Part shown: piece after piece, positions 21,127 through 32,610 of the stretch | Numbering within the stretch: position 1 is the stretch's first letter | How the letters are laid out: each line of letters opens with the position of its first letter | The notes under the pieces: generated by a model | What the model was told of the DNA's origin: nothing | What the model saw: the letters and a program-made list of their open reading frames with translations, nothing else | The model's database searches: none | From: Brachypodium distachyon | Taxonomy: Eukaryota > Streptophyta > Magnoliopsida > Poales > Poaceae | Assembly (NCBI RefSeq): GCF_000005505.3 | Contig: NC_016131.3 | Span: forward strand, 68,150,355-68,214,354 | Length of the DNA stretch: 64,000 bases | Direction: 5' to 3' | Position numbers and translations under genes: made by a program

Positions 21127-21389
21127 GTCTCACATGATTCACGCACCATAAGGTGATAAGGAACATAGCCACATAGCATAAGTTTTCGAAGATGGTGACA
21201 AAGCAAGGAACGATTAGTCTTACACAATACGATGATACATAAATGGATCATGGCATCATGCACCATAAGGAACGTAGACACATAGCATAAGTTTTCAGAG
21301 ATGGTGACAAATCAAGTTCAGATGTTAGTCTAACACATAAATGGATCATGGCAAAAAGCTACTCGTCCTCGTCCTGGACATCATCACTG

Positions 21390-24300
21390 TCGCGGTCTCA
21401 GTCCTCTTCTAAATCCTCATCACCTGTATTTGGAGGTACAACAGATGTCCCTGGTTCTTCAGAGTCTTGTTGCTCAGGATGTGATCCACCATCATCATGA
21501 ACTTCACTAACATTGTGCAGATGCCTATGGTCGACTGTTAGGACAATTCGCCAATCATTACCATTTTGTGTGTCAGGCAAATAGAAGACCTTTTTAGCAT
21601 TTGTTGCCAGAATTAATCTTCATCCTTGTAGCATAGACTGCGCACATTGACGCTCTTAAAAAATCCATAATCTTTGAATTCACATTTCTTCCCTTTCAGT
21701 CTGTAGCACTCACATTTGAACAAAACTACGGTCCTTCCATGGTTATATTTTAACTCGATCAGTTTCGGCATTGTCCTCGCCACATGTAATTGTGGACATG
21801 ATTCCATAGTCTTGTGTCTTCTTATCCTTACCATGGTCGTCTGTGCAAAATCGAACCGCATTCGCTATGCATGATGAGTATTTATTGACATTAGCTTCAG
21901 GACCACAGGCCAATGTGAAAATATCCTCAGTTACCTGCGCACAGTTCTTCACAATCTGCGACAACAGAACGGAAGGGATATATCACAATCTGCAGTGAAA
22001 ACCTCACATCCAAGAGTTCAAACAGCATGTGTGTGAAAACTTACCTTGTCATCTAACCATTTTTTAAAACCTGCGGACATCCTTTCTGTAACGCGACCCT
22101 CATTTCCTCCCTCCAACTCTTGTCTGTACTGGCTGAAAATTTTATTAAACAAGTCAATGCATAGGTCACACATATATAGTCGAGTATGTACGAAGGAACA
22201 CGAGTTTAGATGCGAGGACCATACTCTCTAAATTCCTTAACTTCACTACAATTGTTCAACACAAACCATGCCATTTTATGAAGCTCAACATCATCAGCAC
22301 GTGTACTGCCGCTTCCAGAAGTAAATCTTACTCCATGATTAAAAACGTCAACACCAGACTGCTCTTCATTTTTTAAATCTTTATATCTCGTGTCTCGGTT
22401 AAATCTTGTTACAGAATCTTCCAAGATTCTCGAGATATATGTCAGGCATTCATCTATAACATATGCCTCGGCAATACAACCTTCTGCACGTGCCTTATTC
22501 CTCACATAGTTCTTCAAAGTATGCAACCGCCTCTCTATCGGGTACATCCACCCATATTGCACTGGACCTCGTAGCATGGCCTCTTCAGGTAAATGTACAG
22601 CTAGGTGCGCCATCACATCAAAGAAAGCAGGGGGGAAATATTCTCTAGCTTACACAGGATCTCAGGGATTTGTTCCTTCATTTTAGCCATCACACCTTGT
22701 TAAGAGTTTTGTTGCACAGTTGCCTGAAAAATCTGCCTAACTCTGCTATTGTTGTATATAGATGCTTCGGCAAATACCCTCTAATGCCAGCCGGTAAGAT
22801 TTGTTGCAGAAGAATGTGGCAGTCATGTGTTTTTAGGTTTTGGACCTTCGATTTATCAGTGATGACACAAATTGAGATGTTCGACGCATACCCTTTAGGA
22901 AACTTCAGGTCCAGCAAGAATTGACAGAATGCTTTTTTGGCATCTTTCCCGAGGCAATATGCACCATCCACCCATGGACCGTCCTTCAGCTGTAGATGTT
23001 CGAGAACTTTGAGGTCTTCACAATCTTTCATTGCTTCAATCGAGTCCTTTGTCTTCTTCTCCATACCGAGAATTGTCCCAAGGAGGGATTCACAAATGTT
23101 TTTCTCAATGTGCATAACATCAAGGTTATGTCTCAGCTTTAAATCTTTCCATTACTCCAAGTCCCACAAACACATTCTCTGGCGCCATATTGGCACTCTT
23201 TTCATTCTGTCTGCATTGCTGTCATTGTCCGTACGCTTCCTTTTTTTCTTTTTCTTTTTCTTCTCCTGCTGACGTGTTCTAGCCTTCTCCACCTCTTCGA
23301 GCAGCTCTTTTGTAGAGAATTTACCAGGTCTTTCAGAGTTCTTATGTTTTCCCAGGTTCACTAGTACCAAATATTGACACTTTTTCCGCAACCGATGTTT
23401 CGGTGAAAGGAATCGGTAGTGCCCAACATGCACCACTTTTCTTTTTATACTGACTGAAATAGTATTCTTGTCACAGTGCACACAAGCATTAAAGCCTCCT
23501 GTAGTACGTCCTGAAAGACTACCCAGAGCTGGGTAGTCGTGAATGCACCATAAAACCGCAGCACGAAGTTTAAACGATTGGCCAGCTGCAGCATCATATG
23601 TTGCCACACCATCCCAAAGCTCCTTTAAATCATAAACTAGAGGCCGTAGATAGACATCAAGATTATTCTTCGGTGAAGTAGGGCCTGGAATCAGCAAAGC
23701 CATCATGAGATTTGACTAATCCGTGCACTCCCAAGGTGGAAGGTTGTATGGAATAACAAACACATGCCACATGTTGTACTTTGTGCTCAAGTTGCCAAAA
23801 GGATTGAATCCATCGGTAGCAAGACCAAGTCTAATGTTTTCTTGCATCTTTCGCAAACTCTGGCCATCTTTTGTCGAAGTCCTGCCGAGCCTCTCCGTCA
23901 GCTGGATGGCTCATTTCGTTCTCCACGGGCTCACGTTTCAATTTGTATTTCTGATGTGTCTTTCTTAATAAACATCCTCTGCAGCCTAGGTATCAATGGA
24001 AAATACCGCAACACTTTCTGCGGAATCTTCTTTTCTACGGGGTTTTTTCCATCTTGATGTTTTGCAAACAGGGCAATCATCAAGATCTTTATGGTCAGCA
24101 CCTCTGCAGAGAACGCAAACTTTAACGCAAGCATGTATTGACTCATATCCAAGCCCTAACCCCTTTAGAATTTTTTTTTGCTGTGCTGTATGACTTTGGC
24201 AGTCCTTCTATATGTGGGAATGTTTTCAGCCAATAGGTGAAAATATTGATCACATGCAGCATTGGTAACACCATTCAACGACTTTATATGCAGGATCTTT

Positions 24301-24781
24301 ACCACAAAGGATAACGCTGATGTTTTTCACCCCGGATAAAGCTCACGCTTTGCACATTTTAGCAGGCTTTCCAACAGATCTTTGTCTGTGTTTTCATTTG
24401 CGTTGAATATCTGTCCTAACAGCCCAGCTATCGAATTAACAGCATCAGTATCGCCATCATTGCCAGGAAGATCAACATGATGAACAGGAACTTATGTATC
24501 AACAAAGCATCTACAATAACTTCTATATCTAAGGGCTCTTTGTGATTCGTCCACCGAGCATATGTAGAATCGATGCCATTAGTAAGAAGGTGTTTCCTCA
24601 CAACCGGCTGAAGCATCCGTTCAGTATTCATACAGGAACAACATGGGTAGGATGTAGGGTCGTTCTCATCGGTATGTACAGTAGCATTCCTCACCCACAC
24701 TCTATCCATCTGGTTAAAACTCTGCATATATACAAGTCGAATACTTGACATTTTCTCAAATTGAGGAAAAGGAACTCTCAA
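21390..24781 (-). pseudogene. TNP2-like CACTA transposase remnant, second family
   Basis: In coding order: a transposase-associated N-terminus (24781-24428, with YPCCSCMNTERMLQPVVRKH) and an acidic or linker region. Then a Cys-rich pair (about 24150-23931, CPVC-like) and the Transposase_21 core (23706-23152, with CIHDYPALGSLSGRTTGG) lead to MHIEKNICESLLGTILGMEK (23115 on). DUF4218 follows (about 22700-22206, with MYPIERRLHTLKNYVRNKAR), then DUF4216 and an acidic tail (21861-21390). Frame changes and stops separate the blocks, and some gaps may be introns. A Lys-only run (nine residues, about 23240) interrupts the core's end. Divergence from elements 1 and 2 is high, so this is a separate family. 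Confidence 0.78.
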
Positions 24782-25199
24782 AAAATAAATCCAAATAAAG
24801 TGGGTGGCAGAAACATACCTTGGCTGCCGGCCTGAGGAAGATGTTGTAAACTGAGGTGCACACGGCCAATCCGCTCCTTTGCTAGCAATGGAACCCTAGG
24901 TGCCAGCAGCGGCGGGACGGTGACGGTAGTACGGGACAGGACAATGGAGGGGTATGTGCTACAGGACAACAGGAGCGCGGCAAAGTCTCCGTGCAATGGA
25001 TGGACCTTTTCCTCGCCGTGCTACTCGTCGGCGGCGGCGTGAAAGTGGGTTGTCAACTCTCCATGTCCCATGACCTATGGCCCTAGATGGGCGCAAACAA
25101 TGGTGTTTTCACGGTCTCTGGGTCGATCTCCCGCCAGTTCCAGTATTATATACTTGCATCTCGTGCAAAAAAAGTGGGACAACACCTCGGGCGGAACTA

Positions 25200-25620
25200 G
25201 TTGCAAGGCCTCACCGCTTCCAGCCCATTAAGTACAGTTCAGGCTGTTGAGGGGTTCAATTTTCCCTATAGCGACCCCACTGGACAGTGTTGGAAGTAGT
25301 TGCAAGGCCTCACCATGCCCAGCCCATTAAGTCTCGCAGGCCAGCCCATATGCCACCCCCCCCCCCCATATGCTTTCCAAAGCTGGCCCAAAATTGCTTA
25401 TTTGCATGTCAGCCCATATGCTACCCCAACTAATTGGGCCTCCGAACCCATAGACGTTTACATAATTGGGTCCAATAGGGCCCAAACTCTTATTCCACAC
25501 TTCCGCCCATCTGCCATCTGAATGATTTGGTCCAAGCCTCTGCCTTGTACATGATTGGGTCCAATACGGCCCAAACTCTTATTTGTCACTTCAGCCCATT
25601 TGCCATCTGAATGAATTGGT
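25200..25620 (+). repeat. Direct repeats, ~95 bp, in the leader of CACTA element 3
   Basis: GGGTCCAATA.GGCCCAAACT followed by CTTATT and a CGCCCAT.TGCCATCTGAATG-like phrase recurs at about 25468 and 25558. TTGCAAGGCCTCACC and AGCCCATTAAG also occur twice. A C12 run sits at 25356-25367. No gene is visible here. Confidence 0.65.
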
Positions 25621-25819
25621 GCAAGGCCCAGACAATTGGGCTTTCGGTGGCCTTAATGGAAATGACACCGTCCCGAAGAGGCTCTTACACTGACATGTGG
25701 GTCCACCAAGAACGGATGTGACCCCACATGTCAGGCGACCTTCTGGCCGGCGGACCCAAGAGGAACCGCATGAAACGGACACGTGTGTCCCCTTACTCTG
25801 ACAGGTTGCCCCATCTGAG

Positions 25820-26330
25820 GTGGGTCCACCAAGTTGGACGGAATGACAGTAGGGGCCCACGCATGAACGGGGTGGACAGGTGGGAGCAGTTCGTAAGGAC
25901 ACGTGTGGTCGGATCTGACAGGCAGGCTCAGTCGTATGGTGCAAATAACGCACATGCTAGTCAAAAAGGGTGCAAGCCTTACATGTGGGATCACTTGGGG
26001 ATGTTACGGGCCGAATTGGACACGCAGTGGTATGTGGTGAGGACGTGCGTCCTTCCGTACCTTGCGTGTGGGTCCACCAGGTTGGACGGACTGACCATGC
26101 GGACCCACACATGAACAGGGTGGACACGTGGGAGCAGTTCGTAAGGACACGTGTGGTTGTGTCTGACAGACGGGCTCAGTCGTCTGGAGCAAATAGCGCA
26201 CGTGCTCGTCAAACAAGGTGCAAGCCTGACATGCGGGTTCACCTAGAGATGTAGCGGCGGCTCTGGACAGGCGGTAGTATGTGGTGAGGATGCACGTCCT
26301 TCCCGTACCCTGCATGCGGGCCCAGGTCGG
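25820..26330 (+). repeat. 248-bp tandem repeat array, two full units
   Basis: Units at 25820-26067 and 26068-26313 each open GTGGGTCCACC and contain GGGAGCAGTTCGTAAGGACA, CGTGTGGT and TATGTGGTGAGGA. The start of a third unit follows (CGGGCCCAGGTCGG). An earlier truncated unit begins near 25697. Long minus-strand frames across the array are by-products. Confidence 0.8.
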
Positions 26331-26495
26331 TGGAACTGACAAAAACGTGGGAGCGCGTCTGACACGAGGCGCCTGACCGTCACTTGTATGAACTGGATCG
26401 TAAGAAGTCAGCCCAACAAGGGGTGTTGTAGCTCGATGCATCCCACGCATCTCGATCGGAGACGGAAAGAGCAACTCTGACAGCATATTCGCGAG

Positions 26496-27767
26496 TGAAA
26501 GATCGGTATGGCCGGCTAGAGGAGGGGGGTGAATAGGCGACAAACAAATTTTACTTTTTCCTTTTTCTTTTCTTGAAAGATACAAACACTTAATCCTAAA
26601 GTTTACTAGATTCTCTAAAGGTAATGCAACTCTAGTATGAAGTGCAATAGCCGAAGCACAAGATAGACAATGAAGTAAAACAAGTAAGTAAAGGGTAAGA
26701 ATTGATACCACATGAGAGACGAAGATTTTCACCGGAGTTCCACAGATTGGGGTAGGTGTACGTCTCCGTTTGGAGGAGTGCTCTACCACAAAGGTAGAGG
26801 CGCCATGAAGGCTCACTCTATTCTCCTCTCACGACACCACAAAGGTGACGTGAGCTCTACTAGTGGCTTCTTTGAAGGCAAACGCCGAACCTTTACAAAC
26901 AAAGAGAAGGGCACAACTCCACAACTTAATTGGAGGCTCCTTTCCAAATCCTCAAGCACCTCCTCACAAGATTGGAGGCCTTGAAGAGACACCTTCCGGC
27001 TAGGGATTCCAAAATCCCAAGAATAACAAAATCCACCAAGGAAAACGAGGGGAATCAACTTTTGATTTGGTGAAACCCTAAATCGAGCTCTTCTCTACCT
27101 TTCCTCAAAGTATTGGCTTAGGGGATGCACTAGGGAGAGAGATCTCGAGATTTGAAGCTTATGGAAGTGAAGAAAATGGGGAAAGTCGGGATTCGAGCCG
27201 TTGGGGACGAAGACCCCCTTTTATAGGAGTCCCCAAAATCTGCCCGTTATGTGCATTTTCAGCACAGGGCGGTACTACTGTCAGACCAGGTGGTACTACC
27301 GCCAGCGGTAGTACTGCACCGGTACCGTGCCAGTACCGCTCTAGGTCAGAGCGTTTTGCTACTCCTGGGCACTGGTGCGGTACCGGGGCGGTACTACCGG
27401 CCTGGGCAGGCCGGTACTGCCGCCCTGGAATGAACGCAGGCAGATCCCTCTAGGCTCAAAAATGGGTTTTAGCTAATCTTCATTGATGGGTTTGTAGGCT
27501 ATTTGGTGGGTGCAATCTGGTGGTTGTGTGTACGTGAAATTGATTCACCCAAGCCTTCCTACATGGACTCTCTCTTTATAGTACGGATTTTCCTACGACT
27601 CAATGAAATAAAAAGCCGTAAATCCTTCTACGCTTCTTTCCTTTTTGAGGGCAACGAACCGCTTCGCTTGATTCTATAAAACTTCTGAAAACACTTAGCA
27701 TATGGTTAGTCCACATGTCATGTTGTCATTAGCACCAAAACTCATTAGGGATCGAAATGCCCTTTCG
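26496..27767. mobile_element. Solo LTR, same family as 54388-55692
   Basis: It starts TGAAAGATCGGTATGG and ends ATGCCCTTTCG, where the family's final A has changed to G. Its 5' and 3' thirds match the copy at 54388-55692; a GC-rich stretch around 27255-27430 is less similar. Flanks GCGAG and CCGAG agree at 4 of 5 positions, an eroded target-site duplication. No internal coding sequence is present. Confidence 0.7.
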
Positions 27768-27772
27768 CCGAG

Positions 27773-27886
27773 GCCCATGGGCTTTCCGACCATCCAAAAC
27801 CAAGTCGGAAGGATTTATTATTTTACATGACAGTATACTAGAACGTCACCGTGAGAACGTCATAATTAGACGAAATTCTTGTAGTG
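27773..27886 (-). repeat. CACTA right terminus
   Basis: On the minus strand it begins CACTACAAGAATTTCGTC, followed by the doubled word GTGACGTTCT. It faces left, as the 5' end of CACTA element 3 should. Confidence 0.6.
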
Positions 27887-29185
27887 TTTTTTATGGGCCC
27901 GAAAATTGAGGAGGCCATCATTATGCCTTATTTACCGCGCAACGTGCGGTCATTTCTCCACTGGCACACGCCAACAGTGCGCCTATCTGTCAGGTTAGGC
28001 TGCACGCCGAGTCACAGAAGCTAACCAGAGCGACTCTTCGCCTTCGCAAGATACGCCATCCATGACGATTTTGACTCGAAGTCATGACTCGAATTTTCGA
28101 GCAGTCGATAAAAGTTGTTTACTCACGTAAACACTTCAATTCATGCCGGGTCATACAAGTCAGTTTCTTGACTGACCTCTATTCAACTCCATGCGGTCGA
28201 GGCTTCAGGAGCCTACTTACAGGTCGCATCTACTGTGTAAATATACCCAGAGCCATGTCCATGACATGAAGGTCGACTGACGACAGTCGAATATATCCAA
28301 GTCGCATCAACTGCGAGAAAATATTCGAAGCCACGTGCATTATGTGAAGATAAGACTCATGGATCTTTCCACAGAGCCAGGAGTCGCCCAACTGCGTTAC
28401 TCTAGTAAAGCTTATATTCATGCTCATTGCATGAAGATAAGACCCATATATTTTTTATCGGGCATAGAATCACACCCGCTGCGTTATTCTAGTTGAACCA
28501 CGCTCATTGTGTGAATATAAGACCTATTACTAGCCCTGGATATGCATCAACTGCATCTATCCAGTAAAGCATCAACTCATGGGTCGCTCCCTAATCCACG
28601 TTCATAGCGTGAAGATAAGACCCGTAGCCTTTCTACTGGGCCTGGAGTCACACCAGCTGCGCCATTCCAGTTCAATTCATGCTCATAGCATAAGCTAGCG
28701 CTCTTGACAAGCGAGTCAAGTACTTGAAACGTCAAAACTGGAGTTCGACTCTATAAGACCCCGCGGGCTAAGTCGAATTACGCCAGTTGCCAGGTTCGAG
28801 TCCGGGGACTCGAATACTGATGCAAGCTAATGTTGTTTTTGCCCTAGAGCAATTAACTGGACTCGACCCGTCGAGTATTCCAGGCACATTATGCGTTTAT
28901 CCCTTTGACTATAAACAAGCTACCCTTAGCAAAGCAACGATTCGACGTGCTACCGAATCAACGACATCTTTGTCGTCTGCTGTTACAAACTGTAACTTGA
29001 CTCGAGCAATTCTCGAGCCGACCACTTCTCATTCGAAGTACAAGCCTCGACTTGATGCACTCCCGAGTCGACGGCCTTACATTCAACATTATCAGCTGCA
29101 ACTGGCTTGATACATGACGAACAAAGCTTTCGACTCTGAAAGTCACTACTCGAGTCTACGACTCAACTAGGCACTTGGGGGCTAC
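27887..29185 (+). mobile_element. Gypsy retrotransposon 3' internal region (non-coding)
   Basis: It holds a degenerate tandem repeat (period about 83-96 bp) marked by GTGAAGATAAGAC-like words at about 28346, 28433, 28515 and 28611, each followed by a CTGCGTTA-CTAGT-like phrase. It ends in a polypurine tract, GCACTTGGGGGCTAC, at 29185. No reverse transcriptase or other coding sequence remains. Confidence 0.65.
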
Positions 29186-29660
29186 TGATGTGGCTATGAC
29201 TAACCACGTGCTCGACTCGAGGATACCCTCCATGGCCCAACTAGAGGCCCATGTAGAAGCCTACTATGACTTGAGGAGTCCATATGCCCAATCTTGCGGC
29301 TCAAGATAAGGAAGCTTAAACTTAGTATATCTCAATGATGTAATCGACTTGGACTCTACCCGAGACCTGGCCTCCTGCATATATAAAGGACCAGGAGGGG
29401 GAGCCAAGATCATCCAATCTCGCATAGAAGCCGCCTAGACGCACTTGCCAGATCCAATCTGAGCTTTCGCCTCGACGGCAACCTTGTAATCGACTCATCA
29501 ATACAGATCAGACAAGCATGACGTAGGGTTATTACCTCATCAAGAGCCTGAACCTGAGTAAATCTTCGACTCCCCTTGCTTGTAAATCGACGAGTTCGCC
29601 AACACACACACGTAGCTTTCCTGAACACAAGTCTAATAATATGGACATTGTCGAAGTAAA
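29186..29660 (+). mobile_element. Gypsy 3' LTR, 3' end uncertain
   Basis: It starts TGATGTGGCTATGAC right after the polypurine tract. A TATA box (CATATATAAAGGACC, about 29380) and the phrase CAGACAAGCATGACGTAGGG (about 29507) parallel the Tat LTR at 6424-7424. The end is unclear: an ACATCA that could pair with the starting TGATGT occurs at 29795-29800, inside hAT-like sequence. Confidence 0.6.
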
Positions 29661-30440
29661 CCATTCGCCAGGCAGCAGCTGGCCGGGGCCTAACGGGCTT
29701 GGGGGGCTTTTTATTTGAAATGAGGCCCTCATGTACTTTGTTTTCAAACTTAGGCCCCTTTGAGTGCAAATGCTGGCTATAAATAGTGCTTCGAACATCA
29801 GTTTATTCACATCCAAACCCATTCCTGTCCCTTCTCAAACATGGTCAGCTCTCCTACTACTGGCAATTTGATGACTTGCAAGAAAATCTCATCGGTGTGG
29901 GAGCACTTTGATATCGTCACAGTGACGGAGTCGGATGGGAAGGTCGTGACCAAGGTCAAGTGCAAGTTGCCAGGGTGTGTCGCCATGCTCCCAAAGCACG
30001 CCGCCGAAGGAAATGGCCACATCAACAGGCACCTTGGCAAGCACGAAGATGACCCAAAACTGATCATTTTTAATTTCCTTTTTATTTCATGGGCGCTGCA
30101 CTCTTTTTCGGTTTTTTAACGAGATAGCTAATAAAGCTCAACATTTACCCCATATGACACTTCGCCTCATTTGGACATTTTCTATATATTTTTCTGAATT
30201 TTTACATATTTTTCTGATTTTTTAAAGCCATTGTAGATAAATGGGCTTCAGCCCCAGACTTTTTTTAGGCCCATCGGGCTTACCGGGCCGTGCCGGCCGC
30301 GCCTGGAGCCGCGCCTGGGCGGAGCGATTTCCTTAAGTGGCCGGTCCGGCCCCTCTAATACCGGGCTTCGCCGGGCCGTGCCCGGGCCTGGCCGGATTAA
30401 CACGAGCCGGGCTGGGCCGGCCCGATGGCCATCTATAGTG
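29660..30440 (+). mobile_element. hAT-type transposon fragment with BED zinc-finger exon
   Basis: The unit begins in GC-rich sequence (about 29665), has a TATA box (CTATAAATAGTG, about 29778) and a BED-finger ORF. It ends in a right-hand region with repeated CGGGCC / GGCCGG words, closing CGGCCCGATGGCCATCTATA near 30437, the style of hAT ends with GGCCATC termini. I found no matching left terminus, so the borders are approximate. The catalytic domain is absent. Confidence 0.5.
29841..30119 (+). pseudogene. BED-type zinc finger, N-terminus of a hAT transposase
   Basis: A 92-residue frame starts at ATG 29841. Residues 19-68 fit a BED finger: VWEHF (19-23), paired cysteines C41 and C46 in KCKLPGC, and histidines in HINRHLGKH (60-68). 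BED fingers bind DNA and stand at the N-terminus of hAT transposases. The finger is followed by unrelated sequence and a stop, and no catalytic region exists downstream, so only an N-terminal exon survives. A TATA box lies 60 bp upstream, so it could still be transcribed. Confidence 0.7.
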
Positions 30441-30737
30441 GGAGTCGTGCGTGCTCCAGCCGTCCAGCGCCAAAAGGAAACCCAATCGGCGAGAGCGCCG
30501 AAACCCTAAGCTACCTCCGCCGACTACCGACGGCCGACGCGCACCTGCGAGATCCATCCGCCATTGCGGGCGCACGAGTCGCCTCTCCTTCCTGACGAGC
30601 GGCGCGAGCAGCAACGCACGAGTCGCCCCTCCTCCCGACGAGCGGCGCGAGCAGCGGCGCACGAGCCGCCCCTCCTTACGTGCGGCGCGAAAAGCAGCGC
30701 GTCATCAGGCACTCCGTTTCCTCCCCCATCTCCTGGG
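30440..30737 (+). other. GC-rich putative first exon of the 31.6-kb gene
   Basis: A CpG-rich stretch contains AAACCCTAAGC (about 30500), common in plant 5' leaders. It has a near-tandem word pair (GACGAGCGGCGCGAGCAGC at about 30594 and 30637) and ends with the donor CCTGGG|GTAAGC at 30737. An open frame runs to the donor, but its phase does not fit the exon at 31623 directly. It may be untranslated or an intermediate exon may be missing. Confidence 0.4.
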
Positions 30738-30756
30738 GTAAGCACACATAGCCCTC

Positions 30757-31470
30757 ATCTTGTAGTCGTAGTCATGTTTACGGCTTTTGTGCATGAACTT
30801 TTGAATGTTTGAACACTGCGCAAGTAGCGTTAGCACCATCCGCGTTGCGATGCAGTAGGGAAATAATTAGCAGTAACTGATGCAGTGGCGGGGCTTGGGC
30901 CAGCAACTAGGAGGGGCGACAATGAAAGATGGGGATCTAAAGATGTACTTGCACGATTATCTCAGTTGCAGTAGCAATAGGGGTTTCCAGTGTGCAATTT
31001 GTATCAGACTCTAGCTTGTTCTCTATTAGTCCAATTCTCACTTTAACTAAGCACCGATTTGTTTGTCCGATTCATTTTCAAGGCCATTCTTTGCTTCAGT
31101 GGACATCTTCTGTAGACGTAGTCTAATTTTTTACGGCTTTTGTGCTTGAACTTCTGAATGTTTGAGCACTGTGCTCTAAGAATGTTAGCAGCATCCGCGT
31201 TGCAATGCAGTAGGGAAATAATTAGCAGTAAACGATGCAGTGGCAGGGCTTGGGCCAGCAACTAGGAGGGCCGACACTGAAAGATGCATAAATTTGGGGA
31301 CCTAAAGATGTACTTGCATGATTATCTCAGTTGCAGTAGCAATAGTGGTTTCCAATGTGCAATTTGTATCAGACTTTATAGCTTGTTTTTTATTAGTCAA
31401 TTGTCACTTTAACTAAGCACTACTTTGTTTGCCCAGTTCATTTTCAAGGCTAATATTTGCTTCACCGGAC
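30757..31470 (+). repeat. ~352-bp tandem repeat inside the putative first intron
   Basis: Two units (about 30757-31108 and 31109-31470) share TTACGGCTTTTGTGC, GCAGTAGGGAAATAATTAGC, GATGTACTTGCA and TTGCAGTAGCAATAG. They are non-coding and lie between the putative first exon and the coding exon. Confidence 0.8.
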
Positions 31471-31622
31471 ACCTTGCGCGGGATGTCTAGTTTTGCGGCA
31501 CTTGGTGACCACCACACAAATGGTAATTGTACTCAATAGGTTCATAATCGGTGAATTTCACATCTTATCTTTATGCAGGACCTTCTCATAGTTCATTTGT
31601 CGTTTTATACCTGTCTATGCAG

Positions 31623-32608
31623 CTCAACGGGAGTACAGCTATCGCAGATACATTGATGATGATATGGAAGTTGATGTTGAGGATGACTGTTTATCGTTTG
31701 AGCAGTTCAGGGTGATGGAACCACGGACAGTTGTACCACCATTTACATGTGAAGATTATGCTTTTAACTACCCGATTGTAGGAGCCATTGGAGGTTACGA
31801 TTACAAGTGCCCCCTCACCCCTGACCCCACAAAGAAGTTCATTTTGTCAATCATATTGGGCGCTGAGAGAGTAATGGGTCGTGGAAAATGCTATGCACCA
31901 TTTACGAGCGAGAATATTGTGGTGACTCATGAACGACAAGCATTATTCAAGCATCTTCGAATGGTTGGATTATCTGATGCAGCCAAAACAGCAGTGTACA
32001 AGAGCATTGCTACGGTCATCACGGAACTTTTTACGGACTATGATATCCCTGGAGATATCCAGCACCTTATCAATTTGCTGAAGAGTGGAAAGAAGCAAGT
32101 GCTTTACAAAATACATCCTTCCATAGTGCCCCACTCTGATAGGGGATGGGTGTTCCTTAAATCTTACGAGTATGTCATGCATAGGGCAGATGCTGCTTCA
32201 AAGGATTTGATTCTTCTTGCCTTGCCGTACCATGACACCTGGCGAACAAAGGTCAATCTGAATCATGTTCTGACAGAGACATATGAGTACAGCGACGGGG
32301 CCTATGATGTAAACCCTTCTGTTGGAGATCAAACTGCCTGGACTGAAAATGCAAAGAAGATTCAGTCAGCTGAGAAATTCATGGAGTTTCTTCGTAATGG
32401 CACCTCTCACAGGTTGCAGAGATCTAGCAAACTTAGTGCTGATCAATATGAAACGCTTCTGTTGGTCCTCTTTCACATGCTCCTTCCAAAGCTGCTAGAG
32501 GCCATGCTTGATCATCTAGGTGCTGATGGCCTTGAGAAGGCAGGGCTGCTTAGGTATGCTGTCCTGGACCATGTTTGTATGTTCTTTGTTTTCAGTATGT
32601 GGATCTAG
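31623..32608 (+). CDS. Uncharacterised plant protein, main exon
   Basis: The acceptor CTATGCAG ends at 31622 and the frame is open from there. ATG at 31664 gives 314 residues; the frame also reads QREYSYRRYIDDD upstream, so the true start may lie in an earlier exon. A strong donor (CTTAG|GTATGC) sits at 32552, so the final ~18 residues may be intron. I do not recognise the family. The sequence is well-mixed and globular in character, with PTVVPPF-like and GAIGGYDYKCPLTPDP segments near the N-terminus and a helical Leu-rich C-terminus (LLLVLFHMLLPKLLEAML). No signal peptide is seen. Codon use and lack of stops suggest a real host gene. Exons beyond 32552 were not resolved. Confidence 0.6.
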
Positions 32609-32610
32609 TT

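Larger units (their letters stand above)
21127..27886 (-). mobile_element. CACTA DNA transposon 3 (different family), decayed, with nested insertions
   Basis: TNP2-like coding pieces run right to left from 24781 to about 21390. A CACTA terminus occurs at the far right: on the minus strand CACTACAAGAATTTCGTC ends at 27886. If it belongs to the same element, the 5' side includes a GC-rich leader (24800-25190), repeated sequence (25200-26490) and a solo LTR (26496-27767). The left (3') terminus was not found and is probably lost at the LTR junction near 21126. Linking the right terminus to this coding region is inference. Confidence 0.6.

Noticed and set aside
26004..26816. 270-codon minus-strand frame
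   Set aside because: It crosses from the 248-bp tandem array into a solo LTR, so it cannot be one gene.
29795..29800. ACATCA as the 3' end of the Gypsy LTR starting at 29186
   Set aside because: It pairs with TGATGT but lies inside hAT promoter sequence just after its TATA box, so the match is probably chance.
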